Source of the DNA: an uncultured Oscillospiraceae bacterium
GTDB taxonomy: Bacteria > Bacillota > Clostridia > Oscillospirales > Oscillospiraceae
DNA: 64,000 nt
Direction: 5' to 3'
NCBI GenBank assembly: GCA_947631395.1
Contig: CANRLF010000011.1
Span: forward strand, 1 to 64,000
The notes below the pieces were generated by a model, which saw nothing but the letters and a program-made list of their open reading frames with translations, was not told where the DNA came from and did not search any database. The translations under genes and the position numbers were made by a program. Shown piece by piece: positions 1 to 8,736 of this stretch (the first letter of the stretch is position 1; each line of letters starts with the position of its first letter).

Positions 1-1
1 T

Positions 2-77
<76 letters not shown>

Positions 78-80
78 GTA

Positions 81-157
<77 letters not shown>

Positions 158-353
158 GTTTCGCTTCCTTAACGGCGCTCGATTATTCTATACTATTGCG
201 GGCCGCTTGTCAAGAGAAAATCACGAAAAATTTCAAAACAGGAGTTCCTCGTTGAATGGATAAATAGTTTTTTGCTGAGCTGACCGCGGAGAAGAGCGCC
301 CCCGCTTCCCTCTCCGCAATCAGGCGGACAGTGTCGGTTATATACCGGCGAAG

Positions 354-1910
354 TTATGGATTACAGTTTTTGCACGGATCATATCCCATCGCGATGATCT
401 CCTCGCGAGTGCCCGTATAATAGCGTTTGTTATGCTCGCTCATCTTTTTGACGCTGGCGCAGGATGGATAGTGGAACTTGTGAGAATTTATGTTCAACAC
501 ATACTGTGTGCCGGAGGGCTCCGGATCAGCTGAAGGCTCCGTTTCAGAAGGAGCTGACGGTTTATCGGATGGCTCGGGATCAGCTGATGGATCAGCTGAT
601 GGCCCGGTTTCCGGCGGGACCGACGGCGTATCTGAGGGGGCGGGGTCTACTGACGGCTCCGACGGGGCCGACGGCGTATCAGTGGGAACCGGGTCTGCTG
701 ACGGCTCTGTTGCCGACGGGTCCGCGGTGTCCGTTGGATCCTCCTGATTTGGCTTGGCGGGAACGAACGTATCCGCGTCCGGGTTGCGCTCGACCGCGAA
801 CGTGACCTTAACTCCGTCACTGGTGCAGATAATATCCCCCTGCAAATCGGTCCGGAACACAGCGGCTCCGGCGTCACGCAGTCTTGACAGAGCCCCTTCT
901 GTCGGGTGCCCATACAAATTGTTCGCCCCAACGGATATTACGGCGTAGGTTGGCATGATCTCACGCAGGAAGGGATAGGTCGTGGAATTATCACCGCCGT
1001 GATGGCCGACCTTCAGAACAGTAGAGGCGAGGGTGTATCCGGCATTTAATATCTCCTGTTCCTCTTCGCGCTCCGCGTCCCCCGTAAATAAAAACGACGT
1101 TTCGCCATAGACTACGCGGAGAACAACAGACATATTGTTTGGGTCGTCGGAGCTTGATACAGGCCCCAGGACCATGACCTCGGCACTGCCCAGCGTTAAT
1201 TTGTCCCCGGCGCGCGGCACCTCGATGGAAACATTCTGTTTACCAAGATATTTAACGAAGTTGCTGAACGCCATTGAATCATAGCTGGTCACGGAGCATA
1301 ACGCGTGGTCCACGGTGGCGTAATTAAGAGCCCCCGCCAGTCCGCCGACATGATCCTCGTGAGCGTGAGTGCAGACTATGTATTTCAGGTGGTCCTGGGA
1401 CAGCTTCTCCAGGTACGCGTAAATAAGGCTGGAGTCCTCCACATTGCCGCCGTCAATGAGCATAGCTTCTCCGTCGCATATAATGAGGGCGGCGTCCGCT
1501 TGTCCAACGTCAATAAAATGGACTTCAAAAGTAGAGCTTACGGCTGATGGAGGCAACTCGCTCGGATCCTCCGGAACGGCCGGACCGTCCTGAGTCCCGG
1601 TCTCAACCGGTGGAAGATCAGCGTCGGCGGGCAACTCAGTGTCCCCGGGCTCCTCGGGCCCGGCAGGTCCTGTGGCCGTATCAGAGTATTCGGGCCGTGA
1701 ACCGTCCGCGGATACGTGGGCTTCCCCCTGGTCGTTGCCGCTCACCGGAGGTGTGGACGCCGGGGCTTGCTCCTCGCTTATTTGATCTGCGCCGAATTGA
1801 CAGCCCGCGGCTGAAAGCAGCATTGCTCCCACTAAAATCAGCAGGAGGACCGCCCTGAATAACGGCGCCGAAATATTATGTTCTTTACGTTGTTGAAACA
1901 GCAGCTTCAT
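354..1910 (-). CDS. Lipoprotein MBL-fold (ComEC C-terminal-like) hydrolase with Ser/Pro repeat linker
   Basis: The 518-residue product starts with a signal peptide ending in a lipobox (SAAGC near residue 37), then an acidic Pro/Glu/Asp linker, then a metallo-beta-lactamase-fold domain (about 128-375) with VHFIDVGQADA and the metal-binding motif THAHEDHVGG. This is the layout of free-standing ComEC/Rec2 C-terminal-like hydrolases in Clostridia. A low-complexity PSADP/EPSDTPSAP repeat (about 390-465) links it to a C-terminal module with a C-x-x-C pattern (YPSCASVKK...CKNC), like Ada-type zinc-binding ends of secreted proteins. It should act outside the membrane; the substrate is unknown (nucleic acid or a phosphoester is possible). 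RBS GGGAGAG precedes the ATG. It is 16 bp downstream of the pseudouridine synthase gene and may be co-transcribed. Confidence 0.8.
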   Translation of the reverse strand: MKLLFQQRKEHNISAPLFRAVLLLILVGAMLLSAAGCQFGADQISEEQAPASTPPVSGNDQGEAHVSADGSRPEYSDTATGPAGPEEPGDTELPADADLPPVETGTQDGPAVPEDPSELPPSAVSSTFEVHFIDVGQADAALIICDGEAMLIDGGNVEDSSLIYAYLEKLSQDHLKYIVCTHAHEDHVGGLAGALNYATVDHALCSVTSYDSMAFSNFVKYLGKQNVSIEVPRAGDKLTLGSAEVMVLGPVSSSDDPNNMSVVLRVVYGETSFLFTGDAEREEEQEILNAGYTLASTVLKVGHHGGDNSTTYPFLREIMPTYAVISVGANNLYGHPTEGALSRLRDAGAAVFRTDLQGDIICTSDGVKVTFAVERNPDADTFVPAKPNQEDPTDTADPSATEPSADPVPTDTPSAPSEPSVDPAPSDTPSVPPETGPSADPSADPEPSDKPSAPSETEPSADPEPSGTQYVLNINSHKFHYPSCASVKKMSEHNKRYYTGTREEIIAMGYDPCKNCNP

Positions 1911-1926
1911 TATTCCCGTCTCTCCC

Positions 1927-2874
1927 TCAGCGAATAATTGCTTTGTCCAAATCTCGAAAAATTTCCCCCATTTTCATCATTTCCTGGCGATTTACCGGCG
2001 CGGTCAGGGTCACGGCGTCCTTGCTCAGGGGCTCGCGGAATTTGAGGGCGGCGGCGTGGAGGAGCGTCCCCGTCACTCCAAGCCCCTCCGCCAGGGCCAC
2101 GCTCCGGCTGTCGCCGTATAGCCTGTCCCCTATCACCGGCGCGCCGAGATAGGCGCAGTGGACGCGGATCTGGTGTGTCCGCCCGGTCCTGAGGCTCAGC
2201 CTCACCTCGCTGATGACCGACTCCCCGGCCACGGCCCGGCGCAGTACCTCATACTCCGTCACCGCCCGCTTGCCTGTATCCCGGACCACCCGCTTCTGGG
2301 CCCCCTCCCGCTCGCGGTCGATGGGCAGGTCTATGACGCCCCGCTTTTCGGGCAGCTCCCCGGCCAGATACGCAAGATAGACCTTCTCCGCCTCCGGCTC
2401 CCGGAGGGCCGCCACCGCCAGATTTTTAAAATGCGCGTTCCTGGCAAACAGCACGACGCCTGAGGTGTCCCTATCCAGCCTGTTCACGCAGTGGACGTTC
2501 GGCTCGCTGTATTTTTTCAGCACATAGCCCGACACGTAATTTGCCAGCGTCCCGGTGAATTTGCCCCGTGAGGGGTGCGTCAGCATCCCGGAGGGCTTGT
2601 TCACCGCCAAAAGTCCCCCGTTTTCGTATATCACATCCACATCCCCGTCCTCCGGCGGGAACTCCGGAGCCGCCTCCCCGGCGGCGAGGTCCGCCTCCAG
2701 CGTCTCACCGGGGACCAGCCGCCGGTCCATAAAGACGCTCTCCCCGTCCACGTACACCGCCCCGGCGCGCTTCAGCCGCTTTATCTGCTGGGCGGACAGG
2801 GCCAGGGTGTTTTTCAGTACGTGATATACCTTCCTCCCCTCGTCCCCGGCCGTCGCCGGATAAACGAGCCTCAT
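1927..2874 (-). CDS. RluA-family pseudouridine synthase
   Basis: The 315-residue protein has a short S4-like N-terminal region (LSAQQIKRLKRAGAVYVDG) and the RluA catalytic domain. The signature HCVNRLDRDTSGVVLFARN contains the catalytic Asp of the R-L-D motif. RTGRTHQIRVHCAYLGAPV and GDRLYG are the other conserved family motifs. It should convert specific uridines in rRNA (or tRNA) to pseudouridine; the target cannot be assigned from sequence alone (RluD/YjbO/YlyB-like). Its ATG overlaps the murF stop codon, so the two are translationally coupled. Length is normal for the family. Confidence 0.93.
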   Translation of the reverse strand: MRLVYPATAGDEGRKVYHVLKNTLALSAQQIKRLKRAGAVYVDGESVFMDRRLVPGETLEADLAAGEAAPEFPPEDGDVDVIYENGGLLAVNKPSGMLTHPSRGKFTGTLANYVSGYVLKKYSEPNVHCVNRLDRDTSGVVLFARNAHFKNLAVAALREPEAEKVYLAYLAGELPEKRGVIDLPIDREREGAQKRVVRDTGKRAVTEYEVLRRAVAGESVISEVRLSLRTGRTHQIRVHCAYLGAPVIGDRLYGDSRSVALAEGLGVTGTLLHAAALKFREPLSKDAVTLTAPVNRQEMMKMGEIFRDLDKAIIR

Positions 2875-4256
2875 TTGAGCTCCTTTAAATGGTCCACTAT
2901 GTTCTCAAAGCCCATGGAGTGGCTGGCCTTCACCAGCACCACGTCGCCGCGGCTGACTGTCTCGGGTATATCCGGCGTGAAGTCCTCCCGGTCCCGGTAA
3001 TACCGGCCCTTCTTTCCCCCCGCGGCCAGATACGCGTCATATATGCTCTTGGCCTCCTCGCCACAGCATACAACGGAGTCGATGCGGCACTCCGCCGCCA
3101 GCTTGCCCATCAGCCTGTGGAGGTGCGCCGAGTCCGCGCCCAGCTCCTTCATATCCCCCAGGATCGCCACCCGCTTGCCGTGGTCCCCGCTGAGGGCCCT
3201 GATGGAGCTCAGTGACCTTATCGCCGCCGCCATGGAGTTGGGGTTTGCGTTATAGCAGTCGTCGATAAGCGTGATGTAGCCCGTGTCCGTGACGCTGGCC
3301 CTGCCGCCCACCGGGCGATAGTCGGCGATGCCGCGAAGTATCTCCTCCCCCGTGTCCCCCAGGATATGTCCCACCGCCGCCGCGGCCAGGGCGCCGTATA
3401 CGATGTGACTTCCGAATGCCGGTATGAGCGTGAAGATCCGCTCGTCGCCGAAGCATATGTCGCAGGACACGCCCTTGAAGCCCAGATTCTCCACGTTCTC
3501 CGCCCGCACGTCGTTCCAGGGCCCCGCGCCGTAGCGCACCCTCTTCGTGCCGGTGTCCAGATCCCTCAGCATCTCGTCGTCGCCGTTCAGCACCGCCACG
3601 GACCCCGGCCCCATGAACTCAAAGACCTCGCTTTTGGCCCTCAGTACGCCCTGAAGGTCCCCCAGCTTCTCCAGATGGCAATAGCCTATGGATGTAAAGA
3701 CGCAGATGTCGGGCCTTACTATGTCCGCCAGCCTCCTCATCTCGCCGAAGTCCGATATGCCCATCTCTATGACCGCCGCCTCGTGCTCCTCCCTCAGCGA
3801 CAGGACCGTCAGCGGCACTCCCAGCTCGTTATTGAGGTTCGCCGGTGTTTTCAGCGTGAGGAACCTGCGGGACAGCACCCTGGCCGTCAGCTCCTTGGCC
3901 GTCGTTTTGCCCACACTGCCCACGATGCCCACCACGGGTATCTTAAAAAGCTTCCTGTAATACGCCGCCAGGGCCATCAGCGCCCGCTTGGTGGAGTCCA
4001 CTCTTATGTGCGGCACCCCCGGCAGCTCCTCCTCCGCGAGGCACACCAGAGCGCCCCGCTCCTCCACCGCCTGACGGGCATAGCTGTGGCCGTCCACCCT
4101 CTGGCCCCGGACGCACACGAAGAGCCCCCCGGGCTCCACCTCCCGGCTGTCTATGGAGACGGAGCTTATTTTGTCGTTCCTGAGCCCCCTGGGCCCGATG
4201 TACCTGCCGCCCGTGACCTCGGCGATCTTCTCCACGGTAAGTGTCCTCATGCTCAT
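2871..4256 (-). CDS. murF: UDP-N-acetylmuramoyl-tripeptide--D-alanyl-D-alanine ligase
   Basis: MurF adds the D-Ala-D-Ala dipeptide to UDP-MurNAc-tripeptide in the cytoplasm, the last soluble step of peptidoglycan precursor synthesis. The 461-residue protein has the Mur ligase N-terminal domain (1-95), the ATP-binding central domain with GSVGKTTAKE (about 112-121), TPANLNNELGVP and the late motif DDCYNANPNSM, and a C-terminal domain from about 340. It lies directly downstream of ddl, the enzyme that makes its dipeptide substrate. The ATG at 4256 has AAGGAGG at good spacing; a second ATG two codons later is less likely. Confidence 0.96.
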   Translation of the reverse strand: MSMRTLTVEKIAEVTGGRYIGPRGLRNDKISSVSIDSREVEPGGLFVCVRGQRVDGHSYARQAVEERGALVCLAEEELPGVPHIRVDSTKRALMALAAYYRKLFKIPVVGIVGSVGKTTAKELTARVLSRRFLTLKTPANLNNELGVPLTVLSLREEHEAAVIEMGISDFGEMRRLADIVRPDICVFTSIGYCHLEKLGDLQGVLRAKSEVFEFMGPGSVAVLNGDDEMLRDLDTGTKRVRYGAGPWNDVRAENVENLGFKGVSCDICFGDERIFTLIPAFGSHIVYGALAAAAVGHILGDTGEEILRGIADYRPVGGRASVTDTGYITLIDDCYNANPNSMAAAIRSLSSIRALSGDHGKRVAILGDMKELGADSAHLHRLMGKLAAECRIDSVVCCGEEAKSIYDAYLAAGGKKGRYYRDREDFTPDIPETVSRGDVVLVKASHSMGFENIVDHLKELK

Positions 4257-4308
4257 ATGTGTGCCTCCTTCGTTGCCGTCAGTACATTATAATAAACGGG
4301 TATCCGTA

Positions 4309-5346
4309 TCAGTTGTATTTTCTCAGTGACTCCGAAATTATCCTCTCGCAGAGCTCGTTATAGCTCACACCGGCCACCCCGGCCTCCTTGGGCAGAAGGC
4401 TCGCCGGGGTCATGCCCGGGAGCGTATTGGCCTCCAGGCACCATATCCGCCCCTCGCCGTCCACGATGAAGTCCATCCTGGCGTAGACCTCCAGTCCCAG
4501 GGCCTCCCAGACCTTCACCGCCGCCTCCCTCAGGGCCCCGTCCCAGCCCTCCGGCAGGTCCGGTATGGGGCATATCTCGTCGGTGGCCCCGTCCTGATAT
4601 TTGTTCTTGTAGTCGAAAAATCCCGACTTCGGCCTTATCTCTATGGGCGGCAGGGCCTCACCGGCCAGAACTCCCACGTCGATCTCCCTGCCCTTTATGT
4701 ACCGCTCCACCAAAAGCTCGTCGGCGTAAGCAAAGCCCAGCGCCAGGGCGTCGGCGTACTCCTGCTCGGTGTGGGCGATGCTGGTGCCCACCGACGAGCC
4801 GCCGGAGCGCGGCTTCACGACGCAGGGCAAAAACGGCGCCGGCGCGTGGGCCGTGGCCCTGGTCACGTTCACGCCCTCCGCCACCCGGACGCCCGAGGCG
4901 GCCATCAGCCTCTTGGCCGTCTCCTTGTCCATGGCGCAGGCTGAGGCCAGATGTCCGGCCCCTGTGTATTTTATCCCGGCGATGTCGAACATGGCCTGGA
5001 GCCGCCCGTCCTCCCCGTCGGCCCCGTGGAGGCCGAGAAAGACTATATCCGCGGCCCGGCATACCTCGATGAGGTTATCCCCCACACGGCTGGAGTTCTC
5101 CTGCTTGCGCAGGGCCATGACCGCCTGAAGGTCCGGTACGTCGGAGGATATCTCCGCCATGCGGTCGTCCGCGGGCCGGTCAAAGATCTCCCCGGGGTCG
5201 GAATACCCGCCGGTGTAGCCGAAAAAGGAGTCCACAAGCACCGCCCTGTGTCCGTTCTCCCTGAGGGCCCCGGCGATCATGGCCCCGCTCTTCAGGGACA
5301 CGTCCCTCTCCGTCGAAAGCCCTCCGCAAAGCACTATGATGTCCAT
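4309..5346 (-). CDS. ddl: D-alanine--D-alanine ligase
   Basis: The 345-residue ATP-grasp enzyme joins two D-alanines for the peptidoglycan stem. Visible motifs are the N-terminal VLCGGLSTERDVSLKSG, HGADGEDGRLQ, the ATP-grasp segment CVVKPRSGGSSVGTS and the metal/substrate-binding end CLEANTLPGMTPASLLP. It is first in a ddl-murF-rluA run on the minus strand and is followed 52 bp later by murF. A plausible promoter lies 40-68 bp upstream. The lengthened region around residues 45-95 is a variant seen in some clostridial Ddl proteins. Confidence 0.95.
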   Translation of the reverse strand: MDIIVLCGGLSTERDVSLKSGAMIAGALRENGHRAVLVDSFFGYTGGYSDPGEIFDRPADDRMAEISSDVPDLQAVMALRKQENSSRVGDNLIEVCRAADIVFLGLHGADGEDGRLQAMFDIAGIKYTGAGHLASACAMDKETAKRLMAASGVRVAEGVNVTRATAHAPAPFLPCVVKPRSGGSSVGTSIAHTEQEYADALALGFAYADELLVERYIKGREIDVGVLAGEALPPIEIRPKSGFFDYKNKYQDGATDEICPIPDLPEGWDGALREAAVKVWEALGLEVYARMDFIVDGEGRIWCLEANTLPGMTPASLLPKEAGVAGVSYNELCERIISESLRKYN

Positions 5347-5385
5347 GTCTTACCTCCGTTGGTAGATTACATTATCACAGGATAT

Positions 5386-5414
5386 ATTATACATCACTCT
5401 GTCAAAGGTTACAA
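5386..5414 (-). promoter_or_regulatory. Likely promoter of ddl-murF operon
   Basis: On the minus strand TTGTAA and TATAAT are separated by 17 bp, ending about 40 bp before the ddl start. The -35 is imperfect. This is a sequence match only. Confidence 0.5.
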
Positions 5415-5477
5415 CGGGAAATTTGCGCCGCGCCCCTCCCGAAATACCCAAAGTCCCGTGGGATACCCCCGGGGCCA

Positions 5478-5505
5478 TTGATTAATTTTTAAAAATCTGT
5501 ATAAT
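5478..5505 (+). promoter_or_regulatory. Likely promoter of the alpha/beta hydrolase gene
   Basis: TTGATT and TATAAT with a 16-bp AT-rich spacer lie about 45 bp upstream of the hydrolase start, followed by the RBS AAGGAGGTG. Confidence 0.5.
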
Positions 5506-5550
5506 ATAGCTATATTTTACTTACCGCGGGGAAGGAGGTGTGTACCGGCC

Positions 5551-6393
5551 ATGGGAAGAGGATACCACCGCGAGACAGTCAGACTCGACGGCGGGCTGAA
5601 GCTCATCGTCCTGCGGCCCGACGGCCCCGGCCGGAGCGGCCCGGGCATACTCTGGATACACGGCGGCGGTTACACCACCGGCATGGCGGCCATGGTCTAC
5701 ATGTCCCGGGCCCTGCCCCTGGTGAAAAAATACGGCGCCACGGTCGTGTCCCCGGAGTACCGGCTGTCGCCCCGGGCCCGTTACCCCGCAGCCCTGGAGG
5801 ACTGCTACCGTGCCCTCCTCTACCTCCGGGACAACGCCGGCAGGCTCAACGTGGATGACGGCCGGCTTATGGTGGGCGGCGAGAGCGCCGGCGGTGGCCT
5901 TTGCGCCGCCGTGTGCCTTGAGGCCCGCCGGCGCGGCCAGGTGAACATAGCCTTCCAGATGCCCCTCTACCCGATGCTGGACGACCGGGACACCGACTCC
6001 TCCCGAAACAACCACGGCCTTGTCTGGGGCACCCGCCGGAACCACCTGGGGTGGCGGGCGTACCTGGGGGAGCTCTTCGGCGGCGACGTACCGCCCACGG
6101 CGGCCCCCGCCCGTGAGACGGACTACACGGGCCTCCCCCCGGCCTACACCTTCGTGGGCCGGTCCGAGCCCTTCTACCGCGAGACCCTGACATACGTTGA
6201 AAACCTCCGCCGGGCCGGGGTGGAGGCGGAGTGCGACGTCTATGACACGGGCTTTCACGCCTTCGACATCCTCACCCCCGCCCGGCGCATAAGCCGCCAG
6301 GCCGCCAGGCGCTTTGAGGAGCGTTACCTGTACGCCGCCGCCCACTACCGGGCGGAGCAGGCCGTTTCCAACGAAAAAGCCCCCGCGTCTTGA
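5551..6393 (+). CDS. Alpha/beta hydrolase of the HSL (lipase/esterase) type
   Basis: The 280-residue protein has the oxyanion-hole motif HGGGY of hormone-sensitive-lipase-type esterases (residues about 38-42), the nucleophile elbow GGESAGGG, and a late GFHAFD that supplies the catalytic His. A C-terminal acid is likely near YTFVGRSEPF. No signal peptide is visible, so it should be cytoplasmic. It probably hydrolyses short-chain esters; the substrate is unknown. It stands alone between the divergent ddl operon and the glycogen synthase gene. The upstream RBS AAGGAGGTG is rather far (about 11 nt) from this ATG, but conserved sequence begins immediately after it. Confidence 0.85.
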   Translation: MGRGYHRETVRLDGGLKLIVLRPDGPGRSGPGILWIHGGGYTTGMAAMVYMSRALPLVKKYGATVVSPEYRLSPRARYPAALEDCYRALLYLRDNAGRLNVDDGRLMVGGESAGGGLCAAVCLEARRRGQVNIAFQMPLYPMLDDRDTDSSRNNHGLVWGTRRNHLGWRAYLGELFGGDVPPTAAPARETDYTGLPPAYTFVGRSEPFYRETLTYVENLRRAGVEAECDVYDTGFHAFDILTPARRISRQAARRFEERYLYAAAHYRAEQAVSNEKAPAS

Positions 6394-6412
6394 ATTTTTA
6401 TACAGTCAGTGG

Positions 6413-6440
6413 TATAATATCCGCATACGCGGATATTATA
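6413..6440. terminator. Perfect 12-bp inverted repeat after the hydrolase gene
   Basis: TATAATATCCGC and its exact complement are separated by ATAC. It starts 19 bp after the hydrolase stop. No clear T-run follows, so it may be a weak terminator or a protein-binding palindrome. The left arm also contains a TATAAT. Confidence 0.4.
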
Positions 6441-6495
6441 TTCATTTTAGCCGTTTTTCTCCCCGGCTTACGCCGGGAACCGAAAAACATGGCAA

Positions 6496-6526
6496 TATAC
6501 CATCCCCGCTCCGCGGGTATGGTATA
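6496..6526. repeat. Hairpin in the leader of glgA
   Basis: TATACCAT pairs with ATGGTATA around an inner CCCGC/GCGGG stem. It lies about 85 bp upstream of the glgA start and could be a terminator for the upstream gene or a leader structure. No function can be read from it. Confidence 0.35.
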
Positions 6527-6611
6527 AATGCTAAATAAAATCAAGACCCTGAATATCAAGACAAAATAACGCCATCGGGAAATGGGAAAAAACATACTTT
6601 GGAGGTGCCGT

Positions 6612-8402
6612 ATGTCAGAAACCGAAAAAACCGTAAGTAAAAAGAAGACCGCCGTGGCTGAGGCGAAGGCCGAGGACGTGAAAAAGTCCCCGGCGGCCGC
6701 CAAAAAGGCCGCTGTAAAAGCCGAGGCTCCCGCTAAGGAGCCCAAAAAGACCCCCGCGAAAGCCGAAGCTCCCGTAAAGGAGCCCAAGAAAACCCCCGCC
6801 AAAGCCGAGACCGCCGCTAAGGAGCCCAAAAAGGCCCCCGCCAAGACCCCCAGGCCCAGAGCGGCCAAGGCCGCCAAGGCCACCGAGCTCCCGGCTCAGC
6901 CCGCCGAGGCCCCGGTAACCGAGGAGGCCCCGGCGGAGCCCGTCTACGACACGCCCCGGCGGAGTGTGGCCTTCATCGGCTCTGAGTGCTACCCCTTCGT
7001 CAAGACCGGGGGCCTGGGCGATGTGATGTACGCCCTGCCCCGGGCCCTCGTGAAGCAAAACTGCGACGTTAAGGTCATCCTCCCCCGGTACAAGTGCATC
7101 CCCCAGGAGTACCAGGACAAGATGATCTACCGCGGAGCCTTCCAGATGGACCTGTGCTCCGACGGCCGCTCCTTCTATGTGGGGATAATGGAGTACGTCT
7201 GGGACGGTGTCGTCTATGACTTCATCGACAACGAGGAGTTTTTCGGCTGGGGCAACCCCTACACGAACCTTGTGGACGACATCCCCAAGTACTGCTACTT
7301 CTCCAAGGCCGCCCTGGCCGCCCTCAACTACATGGACTGGACGCCCAACGTCATCCACTGCCACGACTGGCAGGCCGGCCTTGTGCCCGTATATCTGAGG
7401 ACCGTTTTCGACACCACGAAGCTGGCCTCCTCAAAGGTCATACTTACCATCCACAACCTCCGGTTCCAGGGCGTATACAACATCCCCACCCTGCGCTACT
7501 GGTCCGGCCTCCCCGACTACGTCTTTAACAAGGACGCCCTCACGGTGAAGTGGGTGGACGCCAACATGCTGAAGGGCGGCCTCACCTACTCCAACGCCAT
7601 CACCACCGTCAGCCCCACCTACGCCTGGGAGATCCAGACCCCCGAATACGGCGAGGGCCTTGACGCCCATTTAAGGTACCACTCCGGAAAGCTCCGCGGC
7701 ATCGTCAACGGCATCGACTACGGCATGTGGGACCCCAAAACCGACAAGAGCCTTGCCGTAAATTACGGCATCTCCGACGTCATCCGCCGGAAGAAGGAGA
7801 ACAAGCGTGCCCTCCAGGAGGAGCTGGGCCTTCAGGTGGACGAGGGCAAGATGGTCATCGGCCTCATCTCCCGCCTCACCGATCAGAAGGGCCTGGACCT
7901 GGTGAACGCCATCATGCCCCAAATCGTGGACGACTACACCCAGGTGGTCATCCTCGGCACAGGCGAGGCCCGTTATGAGGACTCCTTCAGATACTACGAG
8001 AGCGCCTACCGTGGAAGCGTCTGCTCCAACATCATGTACGACGAGGCCCGCTCCCACCGCATATACGCCGGCGCCGACGCCCTGCTGGTCCCCTCGCGCT
8101 TTGAGCCCTGCGGCCTTACACAGCTGAACGCCATGCGTTACGGCACCGTGCCCATCGTCCGTGAGACCGGCGGCCTTCGTGACACCGTGGAGCCCTACAA
8201 CATGTTCGAGAACACCGGCAACGGCTTTACCTTTGACCGGTACGACGCGGGCCTGCTGCTTGACGCCATCAACCGGGCCAAGACCCTCTATTTTGAAAAC
8301 CGCCTGTCCTGGGACGACATGGTCCTGCGGGACATGGAAAAGGACGTGTCCTGGGACAGCTCCGCCCGGCAGTATAAGGACCTGTACCTGGAGCTCACGT
8401 GA
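6612..8402 (+). CDS. glgA: Glycogen (starch) synthase with a long Lys/Ala/Pro-rich N-terminal tail
   Basis: GlgA extends alpha-1,4-glucan chains from ADP-glucose in the cytoplasm. The GT5 catalytic part begins near residue 118 with VAFIGSECYPFVKTGGLGD (K-T-G-G-L motif) and ends with EPCGLTQLNAMRYGTVPIV and RETGGL, both typical. The product is 596 residues, about 115 longer than usual. The extra N-terminus is a low-complexity tail of repeats such as KAEAPAKEPKKTPA, resembling histone H1-like or TonB-like AKP linkers, with no signal peptide. The start at 6612 is chosen because GGAGGTG sits just upstream. No other glg genes are in the window. Confidence 0.93.
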   Translation: MSETEKTVSKKKTAVAEAKAEDVKKSPAAAKKAAVKAEAPAKEPKKTPAKAEAPVKEPKKTPAKAETAAKEPKKAPAKTPRPRAAKAAKATELPAQPAEAPVTEEAPAEPVYDTPRRSVAFIGSECYPFVKTGGLGDVMYALPRALVKQNCDVKVILPRYKCIPQEYQDKMIYRGAFQMDLCSDGRSFYVGIMEYVWDGVVYDFIDNEEFFGWGNPYTNLVDDIPKYCYFSKAALAALNYMDWTPNVIHCHDWQAGLVPVYLRTVFDTTKLASSKVILTIHNLRFQGVYNIPTLRYWSGLPDYVFNKDALTVKWVDANMLKGGLTYSNAITTVSPTYAWEIQTPEYGEGLDAHLRYHSGKLRGIVNGIDYGMWDPKTDKSLAVNYGISDVIRRKKENKRALQEELGLQVDEGKMVIGLISRLTDQKGLDLVNAIMPQIVDDYTQVVILGTGEARYEDSFRYYESAYRGSVCSNIMYDEARSHRIYAGADALLVPSRFEPCGLTQLNAMRYGTVPIVRETGGLRDTVEPYNMFENTGNGFTFDRYDAGLLLDAINRAKTLYFENRLSWDDMVLRDMEKDVSWDSSARQYKDLYLELT

Positions 8403-8420
8403 AAAAATAAAATTCCGGGA

Positions 8421-8449
8421 TTGACAGCGGCCCCGGGCCGTGATATAAT
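8421..8449 (+). promoter_or_regulatory. Promoter of the trp operon
   Basis: Consensus TTGACA and TATAAT are separated by exactly 17 bp, just after glgA. Transcription should start near 8456, at the beginning of the T-box leader. Confidence 0.9.
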
Positions 8450-8455
8450 CCCATT

Positions 8456-8723
8456 CAAGCAATAATTTAAACCGATGAAGCGGGAGTAAAGGCGGACAGG
8501 TACCCAAAGAGAGCCCGGGCAGGTGAGAGCCGGGCGGTGAGCCGGCCGTCAAATGGGCCGCTGAGGGCGCGGGGGAAAGGCACCGAGTATACCGCGACGC
8601 GAAGGCCGCGTGAGAGCCGGGGGTATGAAGTACCCCGCAAAGCGCACGGCTTTGCCGTGAATCAAGGTGGTACCGCGAGCTTTATGCCCGTCCTTGAGCT
8701 TCAAGGACGGGTATTTTCTTTTT
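8456..8723 (+). promoter_or_regulatory. Tryptophan T-box leader (riboswitch) with terminator
   Basis: The leader contains the canonical T-box sequence AATCAAGGTGGTACCGCGA (from 8660) that pairs with the tRNA acceptor end, and a Stem I with GATGAAGCGGGAGTAAAGG at its start. A factor-independent terminator follows: CCCGTCCTTGA (8687-8697) pairs with TCAAGGACGGG (8701-8711), then TATTTTCTTTTT. The triplet TGG at 8554-8556, in the context TCAAATGGGCC on the 3' side of Stem I, sits where the specifier codon is expected and matches Trp. Uncharged tRNA-Trp should therefore switch on the downstream trp genes. Confidence 0.93.
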
Positions 8724-8736
8724 ACGGGAGGTCGCC

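Noticed and set aside
490-747. Plus-strand Gly/Ser/Asp repeat frame
   Set aside because: Shadow of the Ser/Pro repeat linker of the minus-strand MBL-fold lipoprotein.
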